Shown piece after piece: positions 36,573-44,356 of a DNA stretch of 49,489 nt (position 1 is the stretch's first letter; every line of letters begins with the position of its first letter). A program made the position numbers and the translations under genes. This DNA comes from Mycobacterium sp. (lineage in GTDB: Bacteria; Actinomycetota; Actinomycetes; Mycobacteriales; Mycobacteriaceae), in contig JAOPUT010000109.1 in NCBI GenBank assembly GCA_025963385.1, forward strand, positions 1 through 49,489, read 5' to 3'. Below the pieces are notes generated by a model that was not told where the DNA came from, searched no databases, and was given only the letters and a program-made list of their open reading frames with translations.

Positions 36573-37901
36573 GTGGACAACACGCTCGCGTACATCGATC
36601 AGGGCTCCTTCCTTGCGTTGCGGGCGCTCGGTCGCGGTCCGCTGATCCAGTTCACGTGGATCTACGAGCACGCGTTCGACATCGACGGGCTGCGGAGATT
36701 CCACGCCAACCTCGGACACGGCCTGCTGGGTCGGCACATCGAGCGCTCCGCGCTCCCCTTCGGCCGGGACCGGTGGGTCGCCACGCCCGGCCCACCGGAC
36801 GTCGACATCGCTGCGCGGGACCGTCCCCGCGCGGACGCCTGGACATGGGCCGACGAAAGGCTGCGACTGCCCATCGATCCGCAGTACGGGCCTGCGTGGC
36901 ATCTGGGCGTGCAGCCGCTGGTGGGCGGCGGCGCGGCGGTCAGCCTGGTGGTCTCGCACTCGGTCGGTGACGCCAAGGCGATCATGGACGCGATCGTCGA
37001 CACCGTGCAGGGGGTTCGCCGCGACCTCGGTTACCCGCCGCCCGGCTCCCGGACGCGTCGGCAGGCGCTGCGCGAGGACGGCAAGCAGGCGCTACGCGAC
37101 ATCCCCGAGATGGCGAGGGCGGTCGTCTCGGCAGCCCGGGTGGCCCGCGCGGAGAGCGATGGCCTGTCCACGTCGGTCAAGTCCGGCGGCAAGCGGCGGT
37201 CACGCGGTGCCGACGACGAGGTGGTGGTGCCCAACCTGACGGCGTTCTTCGATCTCGAACACTGGGACGAACGCGCGAAAGCCCTTGGCGGCAGCAGTAA
37301 TTCACTGTTCGTCGGACTGGGGGCCCGCCTCGGTCACATTCTGGGCCGTGTCGATGACGCCGGGCAGGTACGGGCGTCGCTGCCGGTCAGCGATCGCGAG
37401 GCGGGCGACACCCGCGCGAACGCGCTGACGGCCATCGCGGTGACCACCGATCCGACCAAGGTCGTCACCGACCTCGGCGACGTCCGCAGGGATCTCAAGA
37501 ATGCGCTGACGGCTCTCGCCGAGACACCCAACGAACTCCTGGGTCCGCTGGCGTTGGTGCCACTCACCCCGGCCTTCCTGGTCCGGCGGCTGGAGGGCAT
37601 GGTCCAGCAGGTCGGCAACCCGATCGGGTGCTCGAACCTGGGGGAACTGCAACCCGAGGTCAACCGCCCGGACGGCAACGACGCCGACCTTGTCGCCGTC
37701 AGGATGATGGAACCCAAGATCACCACCAAGGTCCTCGAGCGCATGGGCGGCCTGCTGTTCCTCGGCTGCGGGCGTATACGCGGACGTGTCTTCGTCACCG
37801 TCGGCAGCTGGGTGGTCGGCGGGACCAATACCCGTGATGCGCTTCGCGTTGCGTTCCGCACGGCGCTGGACGACCTGGGGCTGTCCGGCGCCGTCGAGTG
37901 A
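36573..37901 (+). CDS. Condensation-superfamily acyltransferase (PapA/WS-DGAT-like), function unknown
   Basis: This 442-residue protein has the two-lobe layout of condensation, PapA and wax ester synthase/DGAT enzymes. The usual HHxxxDG motif appears as SHSVGDA (about residues 131-137), keeping the second His and the Asp but losing the first His and the Gly. The C-lobe shows VRASLPVSDREAGDTRANALTAIAVTTD and GNPIGCSNLGEL, matching the floor-loop region. It probably moves an acyl group, but donor and acceptor are unknown. GTG 36573 is chosen because TACCAT (36561-36566) ends six bases before it, giving a leaderless transcript. It is convergent with ileS, nine bases apart. Confidence 0.72.
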   Translation: MDNTLAYIDQGSFLALRALGRGPLIQFTWIYEHAFDIDGLRRFHANLGHGLLGRHIERSALPFGRDRWVATPGPPDVDIAARDRPRADAWTWADERLRLPIDPQYGPAWHLGVQPLVGGGAAVSLVVSHSVGDAKAIMDAIVDTVQGVRRDLGYPPPGSRTRRQALREDGKQALRDIPEMARAVVSAARVARAESDGLSTSVKSGGKRRSRGADDEVVVPNLTAFFDLEHWDERAKALGGSSNSLFVGLGARLGHILGRVDDAGQVRASLPVSDREAGDTRANALTAIAVTTDPTKVVTDLGDVRRDLKNALTALAETPNELLGPLALVPLTPAFLVRRLEGMVQQVGNPIGCSNLGELQPEVNRPDGNDADLVAVRMMEPKITTKVLERMGGLLFLGCGRIRGRVFVTVGSWVVGGTNTRDALRVAFRTALDDLGLSGAVE

Positions 37902-37910
37902 CCCGGCCGG

Positions 37911-40900
37911 TCAGGCCTTGACGATCGAGACCTTCACGCCGTCGCCGATCTCGACCGCGTCGGCCGACTCGCCGAATTCGAAACCGGTGGCCAGGATCTC
38001 CCCGGCGATCATGTCGGCGTGCGTGGTGGCCCAGTCCTGCCGTTCGGGCGGAACCGACATCGTCACGTCGATGCGGTCCGATACGTCCAGCCCGGAGGAC
38101 TTCCGCAGGTCTTGCAGCTCTCGGACGCGGTCCTTCGCCCACCCCTCGGCCTCGAGTTCGGGCGTGAGGGTGCCGTCGAGCACGACGAGACCCGCACCAT
38201 CGGGCAGCGCTGCCGTCCACTCCGGTTCCGCCGCAACCAGTTTCGACGTGTATTCGGAGGGTTGCAACGTAGCGGGTCCCGCGGTGAGCGTTCCGTCCTC
38301 GTTGACCACACCCTCACCCGCCTTGACGGCCTTGATCGCGGCCTGCACGTCCTTGCCGAGCCGGGGCCCTGCGACCTTGGCGTTGACGGCAAGTTCGAAG
38401 CGGCCGAATGCGTCGATGTCATCGGTCAACTCGACGGCCTTCACGTTGAGCTCGTCGGCGATCAGATCCGTGAACGGCCGCAGGGATTCGGAGTCCTCGA
38501 CCGCCACGGTCAGTTTCGGTAGGGGCAGTCGTACGCGAAGCTTCTGGGCCTTGCGTACCGACGATGCCACCGAGCACACGTCGCGGACCTGGTCCATCGC
38601 CACCACCAGCGTGGGATCGGCGGGCACTTCGCCCGCCTCCGGCCAATCCGTCAGGTGCACCGAGCGACCGTCGGTCAGTCCACGCCAGATCACCTCGGCG
38701 ATCAGCGGCAGCAGCGGAGCTGCCAGCCTCGCCGTGACCTCGAGCACGGTGTGCAGGGTGTCGATGGCGTCGGGATCCTCATCCCAGAACCGCGAACGCG
38801 ACCGTCGCACATACCAATTCGTCAACGCCTCGGTGAACTGCCGGAGCTGCTCGCAGGCCACCGAGATGTCGCAGGTGTCCAGCGACGCGGTGAGGTCGTC
38901 GCGCAGCACGGCCAGCTTCGCCAGGATGTAGCGGTCCAGCACGTTGGTCGAGTCGGTGCGCCACGTGCCCTTCTTCGGCGCGTAGAGCGCCAGGAAGGAG
39001 TAGGCATTCCAGAACGGCAGCAGGACCTGGCGCACACCCTCACGGATGCCCTGCTCGGTGACGACGAGGTTGCCGCCGCGCAGGATCGGTGAGGCCATCA
39101 GGAACCAGCGCATCGCATCCGAGCCGTCCCTGTCGAACACCTCGGTGACGTCGGGATAGTTGCGCAGCGACTTGCTCATCTTCTGCCCGTCACTGCCGAG
39201 CACGATGCCGTGGGACACGCACATGCGGAACGCGGGCCGGTCGAACAACGCCGTCGCGAGCACGTGCAGCAGATAGAACCAGCCGCGGGTCTGGCCGATG
39301 TACTCGACGATGAAGTCGGCGGGGTTGTGTCCGTCGAACCACTCGACGTTCTCGAACGGATAGTGCACCTGCGCGTACGGCATCGAGCCCGAGTCGAACC
39401 AGACGTCGAAGACGTCGGGAATGCGCCGCATGGTCGACTTGCCGGTCGGATCGTCGGGATTCGGCCGCGTCAGCTCGTCGATGTAGGGGCGGTGCAGATC
39501 GTCGGGCCGCACCCCGAAGTCGCGTTCCAGGTCGTCGAGGCTGCCGTACACGTCGACCCGTGGGTACGCCGGGTCGTCGGACTTCCACACCGGAATCGGG
39601 CTGCCCCAGTACCGGTTTCGTGACACCGACCAGTCGCGGGCGTTGGACAGCCATTTGCCGAACTGGCCGTCCTTGACGTGCTCCGGATACCAGGTGATCT
39701 GCTGGTTCAGTTCCACCATGCGGTCGCGGAACTCGGTGACCTTGATGAACCACGACGACACCGCCCGGTAGATGAGCGGGTTCCGGCACCGCCAGCAGTG
39801 CGGGTACGAGTGGTCGTAGGTCTCGTGGCGCAGGAGCACGGGGCCGTTGGCGGCAGCCGGTCCGCTGCCGTTCTTCAGGTCGCGGATGATCTGCGGGTTG
39901 GCATCGAAGACGTGCTGACCGGCGTAGTCGGGCACCGTCGTGTCGAACCGGCCCTTGGAATCGACCGGCGTGACGGCCACGATGTCGGCGGCGTCCGCGG
40001 TGGCCTTGTCGTCCTCGCCGTAGGCGGGCGCCATGTGGACGATGCCGGTGCCATCCTCGGTGGTGACGAAGTCGCCGGGCAGGACGCGAAAGGCGTTGGG
40101 CGAGTCCATGAAGTAGGGGAATGGCGGCAGGTAGCGAACATCGAGCAGCTCGCTGCCCGCGTAGGTGCCGAGCACGGTCGGCTCCTCGCCGAGCTCCCTG
40201 GCATACGACGCCAGGCGCGGCTCGGCGAGCACGTAGCGCCTGCCGTCGGACCCCTTCACCTGTACGTAGGTCACCTCGGGGTTGACGGCGACGGCCTGAT
40301 TGGACGGCAGGGTCCACGGCGTCGTCGTCCACACCAGGAGGTAGGCATCCGCGAGCGGTCCGTCGACGACACGGAAGCCGACGGTGAGCGCCGGGTCCTG
40401 CCGGTTCTGATAGACGTCGTCGTCCATCCGCAATTCATGGCTGGACAGCGGGGTCTCGTCGTTCCAGCAGTACGGCAGGACGCGGTTGCCCTCGTAGGCC
40501 AGCCCCTTGTCCCACAGCTGTTTGAAGGCCCAGAGCACCGACTCCATGTAGCCGAGATCCAGGGTCTTGTAGTCGTGGTCGAAGTCGACCCAGCGAGCCT
40601 GCCGGGTGACGTACGCCCGCCACTCCTCGGTGTACTTCAGCACCGACGCGCGGCAGGCCTCGTTGAACTTGTCGATGCCCAGTTCCTCGATCTGAGCCTT
40701 CTCCGTGATGCCGAGCTGACGCTGCACCTCGAGCTCCGCGGGCAGCCCGTGGGTGTCCCACCCGAACCGGCGCTCCACCTTCTTGCCGCGCATGGTCTGG
40801 TAGCGCGGCACGATGTCCTTGACGTAGCCGGTCAGAAGGTGGCCGTAGTGCGGAAGTCCGTTGGCGAACGGCGGCCCGTCGTAGAAGACGTATTCCTCGG

Positions 40901-41021
40901 CGCCGTCACGCTGGTCGATGCTCGCGCGGAAGGTGCCGTCGCGATCCCAGTAGTCCAGGACTTCGACCTCGAGGTCGGGAAAACTCGGCGATCCGCTCGC
41001 CGGCCTCGGATAAGCCGTCAC
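37911..41021 (-). CDS. ileS: Isoleucyl-tRNA synthetase
   Basis: IleS charges tRNA-Ile. The 1036-residue class I synthetase has the HIGH-type motif [19 protein letters not shown] near residue 45-63 and KMSKSLRN near residue 615. The CP1 editing domain has the segment [21 protein letters not shown], and a C-terminal anticodon-binding domain and DUF5915-like tail follow. The length and the divergent KMSKS context match the eukaryote-like IleS of mycobacteria. GTG 41021 is preferred, with GGAGA just upstream. The leader contains an isoleucine T-box, so translation is induced when uncharged tRNA-Ile accumulates. Confidence 0.96.
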   Translation of the reverse strand: MTAYPRPASGSPSFPDLEVEVLDYWDRDGTFRASIDQRDGAEEYVFYDGPPFANGLPHYGHLLTGYVKDIVPRYQTMRGKKVERRFGWDTHGLPAELEVQRQLGITEKAQIEELGIDKFNEACRASVLKYTEEWRAYVTRQARWVDFDHDYKTLDLGYMESVLWAFKQLWDKGLAYEGNRVLPYCWNDETPLSSHELRMDDDVYQNRQDPALTVGFRVVDGPLADAYLLVWTTTPWTLPSNQAVAVNPEVTYVQVKGSDGRRYVLAEPRLASYARELGEEPTVLGTYAGSELLDVRYLPPFPYFMDSPNAFRVLPGDFVTTEDGTGIVHMAPAYGEDDKATADAADIVAVTPVDSKGRFDTTVPDYAGQHVFDANPQIIRDLKNGSGPAAANGPVLLRHETYDHSYPHCWRCRNPLIYRAVSSWFIKVTEFRDRMVELNQQITWYPEHVKDGQFGKWLSNARDWSVSRNRYWGSPIPVWKSDDPAYPRVDVYGSLDDLERDFGVRPDDLHRPYIDELTRPNPDDPTGKSTMRRIPDVFDVWFDSGSMPYAQVHYPFENVEWFDGHNPADFIVEYIGQTRGWFYLLHVLATALFDRPAFRMCVSHGIVLGSDGQKMSKSLRNYPDVTEVFDRDGSDAMRWFLMASPILRGGNLVVTEQGIREGVRQVLLPFWNAYSFLALYAPKKGTWRTDSTNVLDRYILAKLAVLRDDLTASLDTCDISVACEQLRQFTEALTNWYVRRSRSRFWDEDPDAIDTLHTVLEVTARLAAPLLPLIAEVIWRGLTDGRSVHLTDWPEAGEVPADPTLVVAMDQVRDVCSVASSVRKAQKLRVRLPLPKLTVAVEDSESLRPFTDLIADELNVKAVELTDDIDAFGRFELAVNAKVAGPRLGKDVQAAIKAVKAGEGVVNEDGTLTAGPATLQPSEYTSKLVAAEPEWTAALPDGAGLVVLDGTLTPELEAEGWAKDRVRELQDLRKSSGLDVSDRIDVTMSVPPERQDWATTHADMIAGEILATGFEFGESADAVEIGDGVKVSIVKA

Positions 41022-41237
41022 GTCTGTTCGTCTCCTGTGCCCATGGTCGACAAGGCACGGGGACGACGTAGCGCTCGTGCGCGACACCGCGGTACCACCC
41101 CGCTTGCGCACACTAGGCACGCCGCTCGAATGTGGGCGATGACGGGCCCAACCGTTCGGTTCTACTGAGCGCCCGTGGCCGCAGCCCGGGGACCGTTCTT
41201 CCGAAGACTCCCCGGTGATGGCCGGATCGATGCCCTT
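41022..41237 (-). promoter_or_regulatory. T-box riboswitch leader of ileS (translational type)
   Basis: On the minus strand the conserved T-box sequence GGTGGTACCGCGG lies at 41087-41099, the antiterminator/antisequestrator bulge that pairs with the tRNA NCCA end. Upstream, GGCCATCACCGGGGAG holds an ATC isoleucine specifier at 41217-41219 in an ultrashort Stem I, as described for actinobacterial ileS. GTAGAACCGAACGG follows as the linker/Stem II region. There is no terminator T-run before the GTG. Instead the GGAGA ribosome-binding site is 15 bp from the start, which fits control of ribosome access. The predicted transcript start is near 41237. Confidence 0.9.
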
Positions 41238-41243
41238 GCGCTG

Positions 41244-41249
41244 ATCTTA
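41244..41249 (-). promoter_or_regulatory. -10 element of the ileS T-box transcript
   Basis: TAAGAT on the minus strand is the only TANNNT hexamer placed to start the T-box RNA just before its Stem I. It lies in the 29-bp stretch after the stop of the upstream C-lobe gene, which is transcribed in the same direction. Confidence 0.55.
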
Positions 41250-41277
41250 ATGCCTACGCGGGTCGTGCTTCCACACG

Positions 41278-41901
41278 CTAGTGCGCGAGCGCCAGCTCGG
41301 GTGTGGCGTGGACCGGCGGGGTGGCCTCGGAGGTCAGCTCGATCAGCGCGAATGGGAACTGCTCGGCGAGTTCCTGGACCGTGTAGGGCTCGAAGCTGCG
41401 GGCGTCGAACCACCAGTCGAGGGCGATGACGTCGTCGTTGCGGTAGGCGCGCAGCTCCAGCACGTGTCCGAGGTGCGGGCGCGTGGCTGCGCCGTCCCCT
41501 TCGACGAAGAGGAGAGCCGACACCGGCTGCGAGCGCGGATCGTCGGGCACGCCGTGCACGATCCGGTGGACGACCAGCGCCTCGAGGGCGTGGTGAACAC
41601 CTGACAGCATCTCGTCGGCGTCGACCTGGCCGGGCGCCGCGCACGGCAGCACCATCGGGTGCACGCTGGTGCCGTAGCCGGGCACGTCGACGGCGATGGC
41701 GCCGTTTCCGATGGTCCGTTCGATCGCGCGGCCCAGTGCGGCGAGAAGGATCTCGTCGCTTGTTAGCCCAAGAACCTCGGCTGCGCCATCCAGTTCCATG
41801 GTGAGCAGCGACGACAGAGGAGCCGCCACCAATTCGAGATCCTGGACTCGAGGACGGCCCTCGGCGTCGTAATCGGTCAGCTGCAAGTTTGCGCGCGTCA
41901 T
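41278..41901 (-). CDS. Stand-alone C-lobe of a condensation-type domain, unknown function
   Basis: The 207-residue protein aligns by eye with only the second half of condensation/PapA-type acyltransferases. The helix VLGLTSDEILLAALGRAIERT is followed by the strand AVDVPGYGTSVHP, the PVSALLFVEGD region and the closing DVIALDWWFDARSFEPYTVQELAEQFPFALIEL. The catalytic HHxxxDG half is absent, and no frameshift or upstream remnant carries it, so this looks like a compact protein rather than a broken gene. The ATG at 41901 follows TAGCGT (minus, 41909-41914) by seven bases, so the mRNA is predicted to be leaderless. It is divergent from an HTH regulator with a symmetric operator candidate between them. 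Function unknown. Confidence 0.7.
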   Translation of the reverse strand: MTRANLQLTDYDAEGRPRVQDLELVAAPLSSLLTMELDGAAEVLGLTSDEILLAALGRAIERTIGNGAIAVDVPGYGTSVHPMVLPCAAPGQVDADEMLSGVHHALEALVVHRIVHGVPDDPRSQPVSALLFVEGDGAATRPHLGHVLELRAYRNDDVIALDWWFDARSFEPYTVQELAEQFPFALIELTSEATPPVHATPELALAH

Positions 41902-41908
41902 GTGAGGC

Positions 41909-41938
41909 ACGCTACACGACTGTCCCAAAAATGGGACA
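41909..41938. promoter_or_regulatory. Symmetric operator candidate and -10 of the C-lobe gene
   Basis: TGTCCCA-AAAA-TGGGACA is a perfect 18-bp inverted repeat at 41921-41938. It sits directly upstream of the -10 TAGCGT (minus, 41914-41909) of the C-lobe gene and in the promoter shared with the HTH gene. A second, imperfect palindrome lies at 41952-41967 around ACGGCCGT. The neighbouring HTH protein is the obvious candidate ligand (inference). Confidence 0.6.
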
Positions 41939-42024
41939 CATCTGCCAAAACTGTGACGGCCGTGTCAATAAAGGCCGCCTCCTCCGATTTGCGGTTGGTA
42001 CTGCCCATTTAAGGGAAGGTCGGC

Positions 42025-42030
42025 TAAGCT
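42025..42030 (+). promoter_or_regulatory. -10 element of the HTH regulator gene
   Basis: TAAGCT ends six bases before the GTG at 42037, predicting transcription that starts at the first base of the start codon. Confidence 0.55.
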
Positions 42031-42036
42031 ACAGCG

Positions 42037-42402
42037 GTGCCAAGGACTGATGAAAACGGCAGGCAGCTAAAAACCCTGCTGGACTACCTCCTCGACGGTG
42101 ACGTCGACGCCAAGGCGATCTACGACGCCCTTGGCACTTCAAGTAGCACGTACTACCGCCGCATCAAGGAAGCCGACTACCCGAACGCCGAAGAACTGCG
42201 GTTGGTGGCGGACAGGTTCAATCTCAGCTACCCCGATCTTCAGGTGCGGTTTGGCCTGATGAGCCGCGAGGAAGTGTGGAGTTACGTCGAATCCGCACCC
42301 GTTTCCGTGGCGACCATTGCCGAACCCGTGACAGAACGTCGGACGGTTCATCGACCGAGACTTCGCGATCTCACGCCGCGGCCAGATGCTCCCCCGCTGT
42401 AG
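42037..42402 (+). CDS. Small HTH regulator, immunity-repressor-like
   Basis: The 121-residue protein has an N-terminal HTH region (about 10-75: LKTLLDYLLDGDVDAKAIYDALGTSSSTYYRRIKEADYPNAEELRLVADRFNLSYPDLQVRFGLM). It resembles proteins annotated in other mycobacteria as immunity repressor. The rest is a short polar Pro/Arg-rich tail. There is no integrase or other phage gene nearby, so that name probably reflects distant similarity. It is divergent from the C-lobe gene and precedes a 7-TM gene by 44 bp on the same strand. A TAAGCT -10 at the start codon predicts a leaderless message. Confidence 0.78.
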   Translation: MPRTDENGRQLKTLLDYLLDGDVDAKAIYDALGTSSSTYYRRIKEADYPNAEELRLVADRFNLSYPDLQVRFGLMSREEVWSYVESAPVSVATIAEPVTERRTVHRPRLRDLTPRPDAPPL

Positions 42403-42446
42403 TCGAACAATTTGCTGATGGAAATTTAGGTCGAAAGCGACATCTC

Positions 42447-43181
42447 ATGGGTCTGGCAGTCCTCATCACCATCACGCTCGTGTGTATCGCGTGGAGTCTG
42501 TGGATTCGTCGCGTTACGTGGTCGTGCCGTTGGGAAGTTGCGGCGACGCTGAACATCGCGCTCCAGGGGGCGACGGTGCTGTTGATGTCGCCGCTCGCCT
42601 CGGAGACCCTTGGCCACTGGCTGCACGCCCTCACCGGCATGTGGAATCTCGAGGACTACATCGGTCACGACCTGTACGTCGTGGCCGCCTCGGCGATCGT
42701 GTACAACACACTCGGCAGGCTGCAGGACGACCACGCGATGCAGACCACGTTCAAGCAGTACGTCGAACGGCCCGCGACGTTGTGCATTCCGCTGCTGCTG
42801 GCCACGTTCTCCCTCGGCAACGGCGCCAAGATCTACAGCGCGGACTTCTTCGAGCTGCGCACCGACTTCTGGCTCGCCGCCTACTGGATCCTGCTGTGCG
42901 GCACGCTCATCTACCTGCTGGGTTATGGTTCGCGCGCGCTGATGGTGCTGCGCAAGGATCCACGCTCGCGCACGGTCGCCAACATCTACTTGGCCGCCTC
43001 GGTCAGCGGCATGATGGCGTGCGCCGTTCGCATCGTCACCGTGTTGGTGCCCTCGCTGCAGCCGGTCGAGAACGGCACCCTGGTCTGGGTCTTCGCATGC
43101 ATGTGCGGCGCCGGCTTCGCGCTGACGTCGGCGCATTCGTGGCGCATCAAGACCAAGTGGTTCAGCAAGGCGAGTTTCTAG
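42447..43181 (+). CDS. Seven-TM membrane protein, MAB_1171c-like N-terminal half
   Basis: The 244-residue protein has seven predicted TM helices and a C-terminal basic end (RIKTKWFSKASF). The pattern WEVAATLNIALQGATVLLMSPLASETLGHWLHALTGMWNLEDYIGHDLYVVAASAIVYNTLGRL resembles the N-terminal membrane domain of MAB_1171c-type putative transporters, which are often encoded beside HTH regulators. The C-terminal cytoplasmic domain of that group is missing here. The role is unknown: sensor or transporter. It follows the HTH gene by 44 bp and overlaps the convergent MerR gene by 20 bp. Confidence 0.65.
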   Translation: MGLAVLITITLVCIAWSLWIRRVTWSCRWEVAATLNIALQGATVLLMSPLASETLGHWLHALTGMWNLEDYIGHDLYVVAASAIVYNTLGRLQDDHAMQTTFKQYVERPATLCIPLLLATFSLGNGAKIYSADFFELRTDFWLAAYWILLCGTLIYLLGYGSRALMVLRKDPRSRTVANIYLAASVSGMMACAVRIVTVLVPSLQPVENGTLVWVFACMCGAGFALTSAHSWRIKTKWFSKASF

Positions 43182-43551
43182 ACCGCTTCCTTCCACAGTC
43201 GCACAACTCGACTGAGGAACACGAGCAGTTCATGGCCCATTCGATGATCTCCCTGGCCCGAACAAGCGTCGCCATCTGAGCATCGATGTCCGACAGCTTG
43301 GCCTCGGCCAGCGAGCGGCTGGCTGGGCGTCCCGCAGCGTCGTCGGTGAGCAGGACGCGGATCTCCTCCAAGCTGAAACCCGCCGCCTTGCAGAGCCCGA
43401 TGACCTCGAGGCGGGTCAGCACGGCCTCGTCGTACCGCCGCCTGCCCCCGACGCGGTCCGGGGCGCTGAGCAGCCCCTCGTCCTCGTAAAACCGCAGCGT
43501 CGTGGCCGCCACGCCGGAACGCTCGGCGACGTCGCCGATGGAGAGACTCAT
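43162..43551 (-). CDS. MerR-family transcriptional regulator with C-terminal Cys cluster
   Basis: This 129-residue MerR protein has the winged HTH at about residues 2-70 (LSIGDVAERSGVAATTLRFYEDEGLLSAPDRVGGRRRYDEAV) and a dimerisation helix (about 80-110). The C-terminal effector segment is NCSCSSVELCDCGRK, with four Cys spaced C-x-C-x5-C-x-C. That density suggests a metal ion, Fe-S cluster or thiol sensor, though the spacing matches neither SoxR nor a standard metal sensor exactly. It is divergent from an F420/flavin oxidoreductase gene whose promoter has MerR-type architecture. Its end overlaps the 7-TM gene by 20 bp. Confidence 0.87.
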   Translation of the reverse strand: MSLSIGDVAERSGVAATTLRFYEDEGLLSAPDRVGGRRRYDEAVLTRLEVIGLCKAAGFSLEEIRVLLTDDAAGRPASRSLAEAKLSDIDAQMATLVRAREIIEWAMNCSCSSVELCDCGRKRSRNSPC

Positions 43552-43570
43552 CCGACCATCATCGCGCAGC

Positions 43571-43601
43571 TTGACTTAGAGTCAACTCGAAGTCGTTCAA
43601 T
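43571..43601 (+). promoter_or_regulatory. MerR-type promoter with 19-bp spacer and palindromic operator
   Basis: TTGACT (43571-43576) and TTCAAT (43596-43601) are separated by 19 bp, the elongated spacing that MerR proteins correct by twisting DNA. The palindrome TTGACT-TAG-AGTCAA (43571-43585) includes the -35. The -10 ends six bases before the oxidoreductase ATG at 43608. The start of merR itself is 20 bp away on the other side. Confidence 0.72.
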
Positions 43602-43607
43602 GAAGAC

Positions 43608-44123
43608 ATGAACACCACCGACGTCCTCGCCGACCTCTCCGGCACCCGCTACGTCCAGCTGCGTACCTACCGACGCGACGGTCGCGCCGTCGACACCCCC
43701 ATGTGGTTCGTCCTCGACGGCACCACTCTGATCTTCCGGACCAAGGAAGGCCCGAAGACCCGCCGGATCGCCGCCAATCCGAACGTCGAACTCTGGCCGT
43801 GCGACTACCGCGGTCGCTACGCCGCGGGCACCCCCACGGTGCACGGCGCGGCGACGATACTCAGCGGTGCCCCGGCGGACGCGGCAAACCGCGCACTGCA
43901 CGAGCGTTACGGCTGGCAGTACAACGTGGTGCCATTGCTGAAGCTGCCCGGCGTGAAGAACGTCGACCACACGTTGCCGCTGCGGGAGAAACTGCGTCGC
44001 GCCACCACCAGGAGCGTCTGGCCCGACAGCGCGATCGTCGAGGTGAAGCTCAACATCGACGGTGCGAAAAGCGTTGCACAAGAGAGCGTTTCAACTCAGG
44101 ACGGCTCGCCGCGACCAGAGTGA
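43608..44123 (+). CDS. PPOX-class F420-dependent or flavin oxidoreductase
   Basis: The 171-residue split beta-barrel protein begins VLADLSGTRYVQLRTYRRDGRAVDTPMWFVLDGTTLIFRTKEGPKTRRIAANPNVELWPCDYRGRY, typical of the PPOX/FDOR-B family that binds F420 or FMN. YGWQYNVVPLLKLPG follows, and a polar C-terminal tail ends the protein. The substrate is unknown. Its promoter shows MerR-type geometry controlled by the divergent MerR regulator, so expression is probably induced by the MerR ligand, perhaps a redox or electrophile stress. The ATG lies six bases after the -10, giving a leaderless message. Confidence 0.86.
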   Translation: MNTTDVLADLSGTRYVQLRTYRRDGRAVDTPMWFVLDGTTLIFRTKEGPKTRRIAANPNVELWPCDYRGRYAAGTPTVHGAATILSGAPADAANRALHERYGWQYNVVPLLKLPGVKNVDHTLPLREKLRRATTRSVWPDSAIVEVKLNIDGAKSVAQESVSTQDGSPRPE

Positions 44124-44356
44124 AGATCGCACTTCTCGCGAGCGGCTGAGCAGGCGAGGACCGCAGGATCTCCGCGCCGCCATCGTGGGCGACGAGCGTG
44201 GACGCGGCCCCGAACCGTGAGCTCGGCTCCCTCGGCGCGGGCCTCCAGCAGAAGGGCCGAGTCGCGGCGACCGGTGTCGAGGCTGCCCCGGATGGCGGCG
44301 GCCAACAGTACCGAGTCGGCGATTTCGTGTGACCGCTCGACGAGTAGCTGGGACAC
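44050..44356 (-). pseudogene. Candidate frameshifted coding remnant
   Basis: Reading the minus strand from GTG 44356, the frame MSQLLVERSHEIADSVLLAA... DTGRRDSALLLEARAEGAELTVRG has strong third-position GC to about 44210. After that point this frame loses the signal, and the neighbouring frame takes it up (TLVAHDGGAEILRSSPAQPLARSAIFTLVAA...), continuing to 44050. The switch suggests one frameshift in a former gene. Its 3' end overlaps the end of the oxidoreductase gene. I do not recognise the family, and upstream of 44356 there is an in-frame stop and no good start. Confidence 0.4.

Noticed and set aside
39678..41168. 496-codon open frame on the + strand
   Set aside because: Antisense to ileS and its T-box leader. 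No motif is visible.
42037..42402. Prophage remnant suggested by the immunity-repressor-like protein
   Set aside because: There is no integrase, att site, tRNA or other phage gene nearby. The flanking genes are not phage-like.
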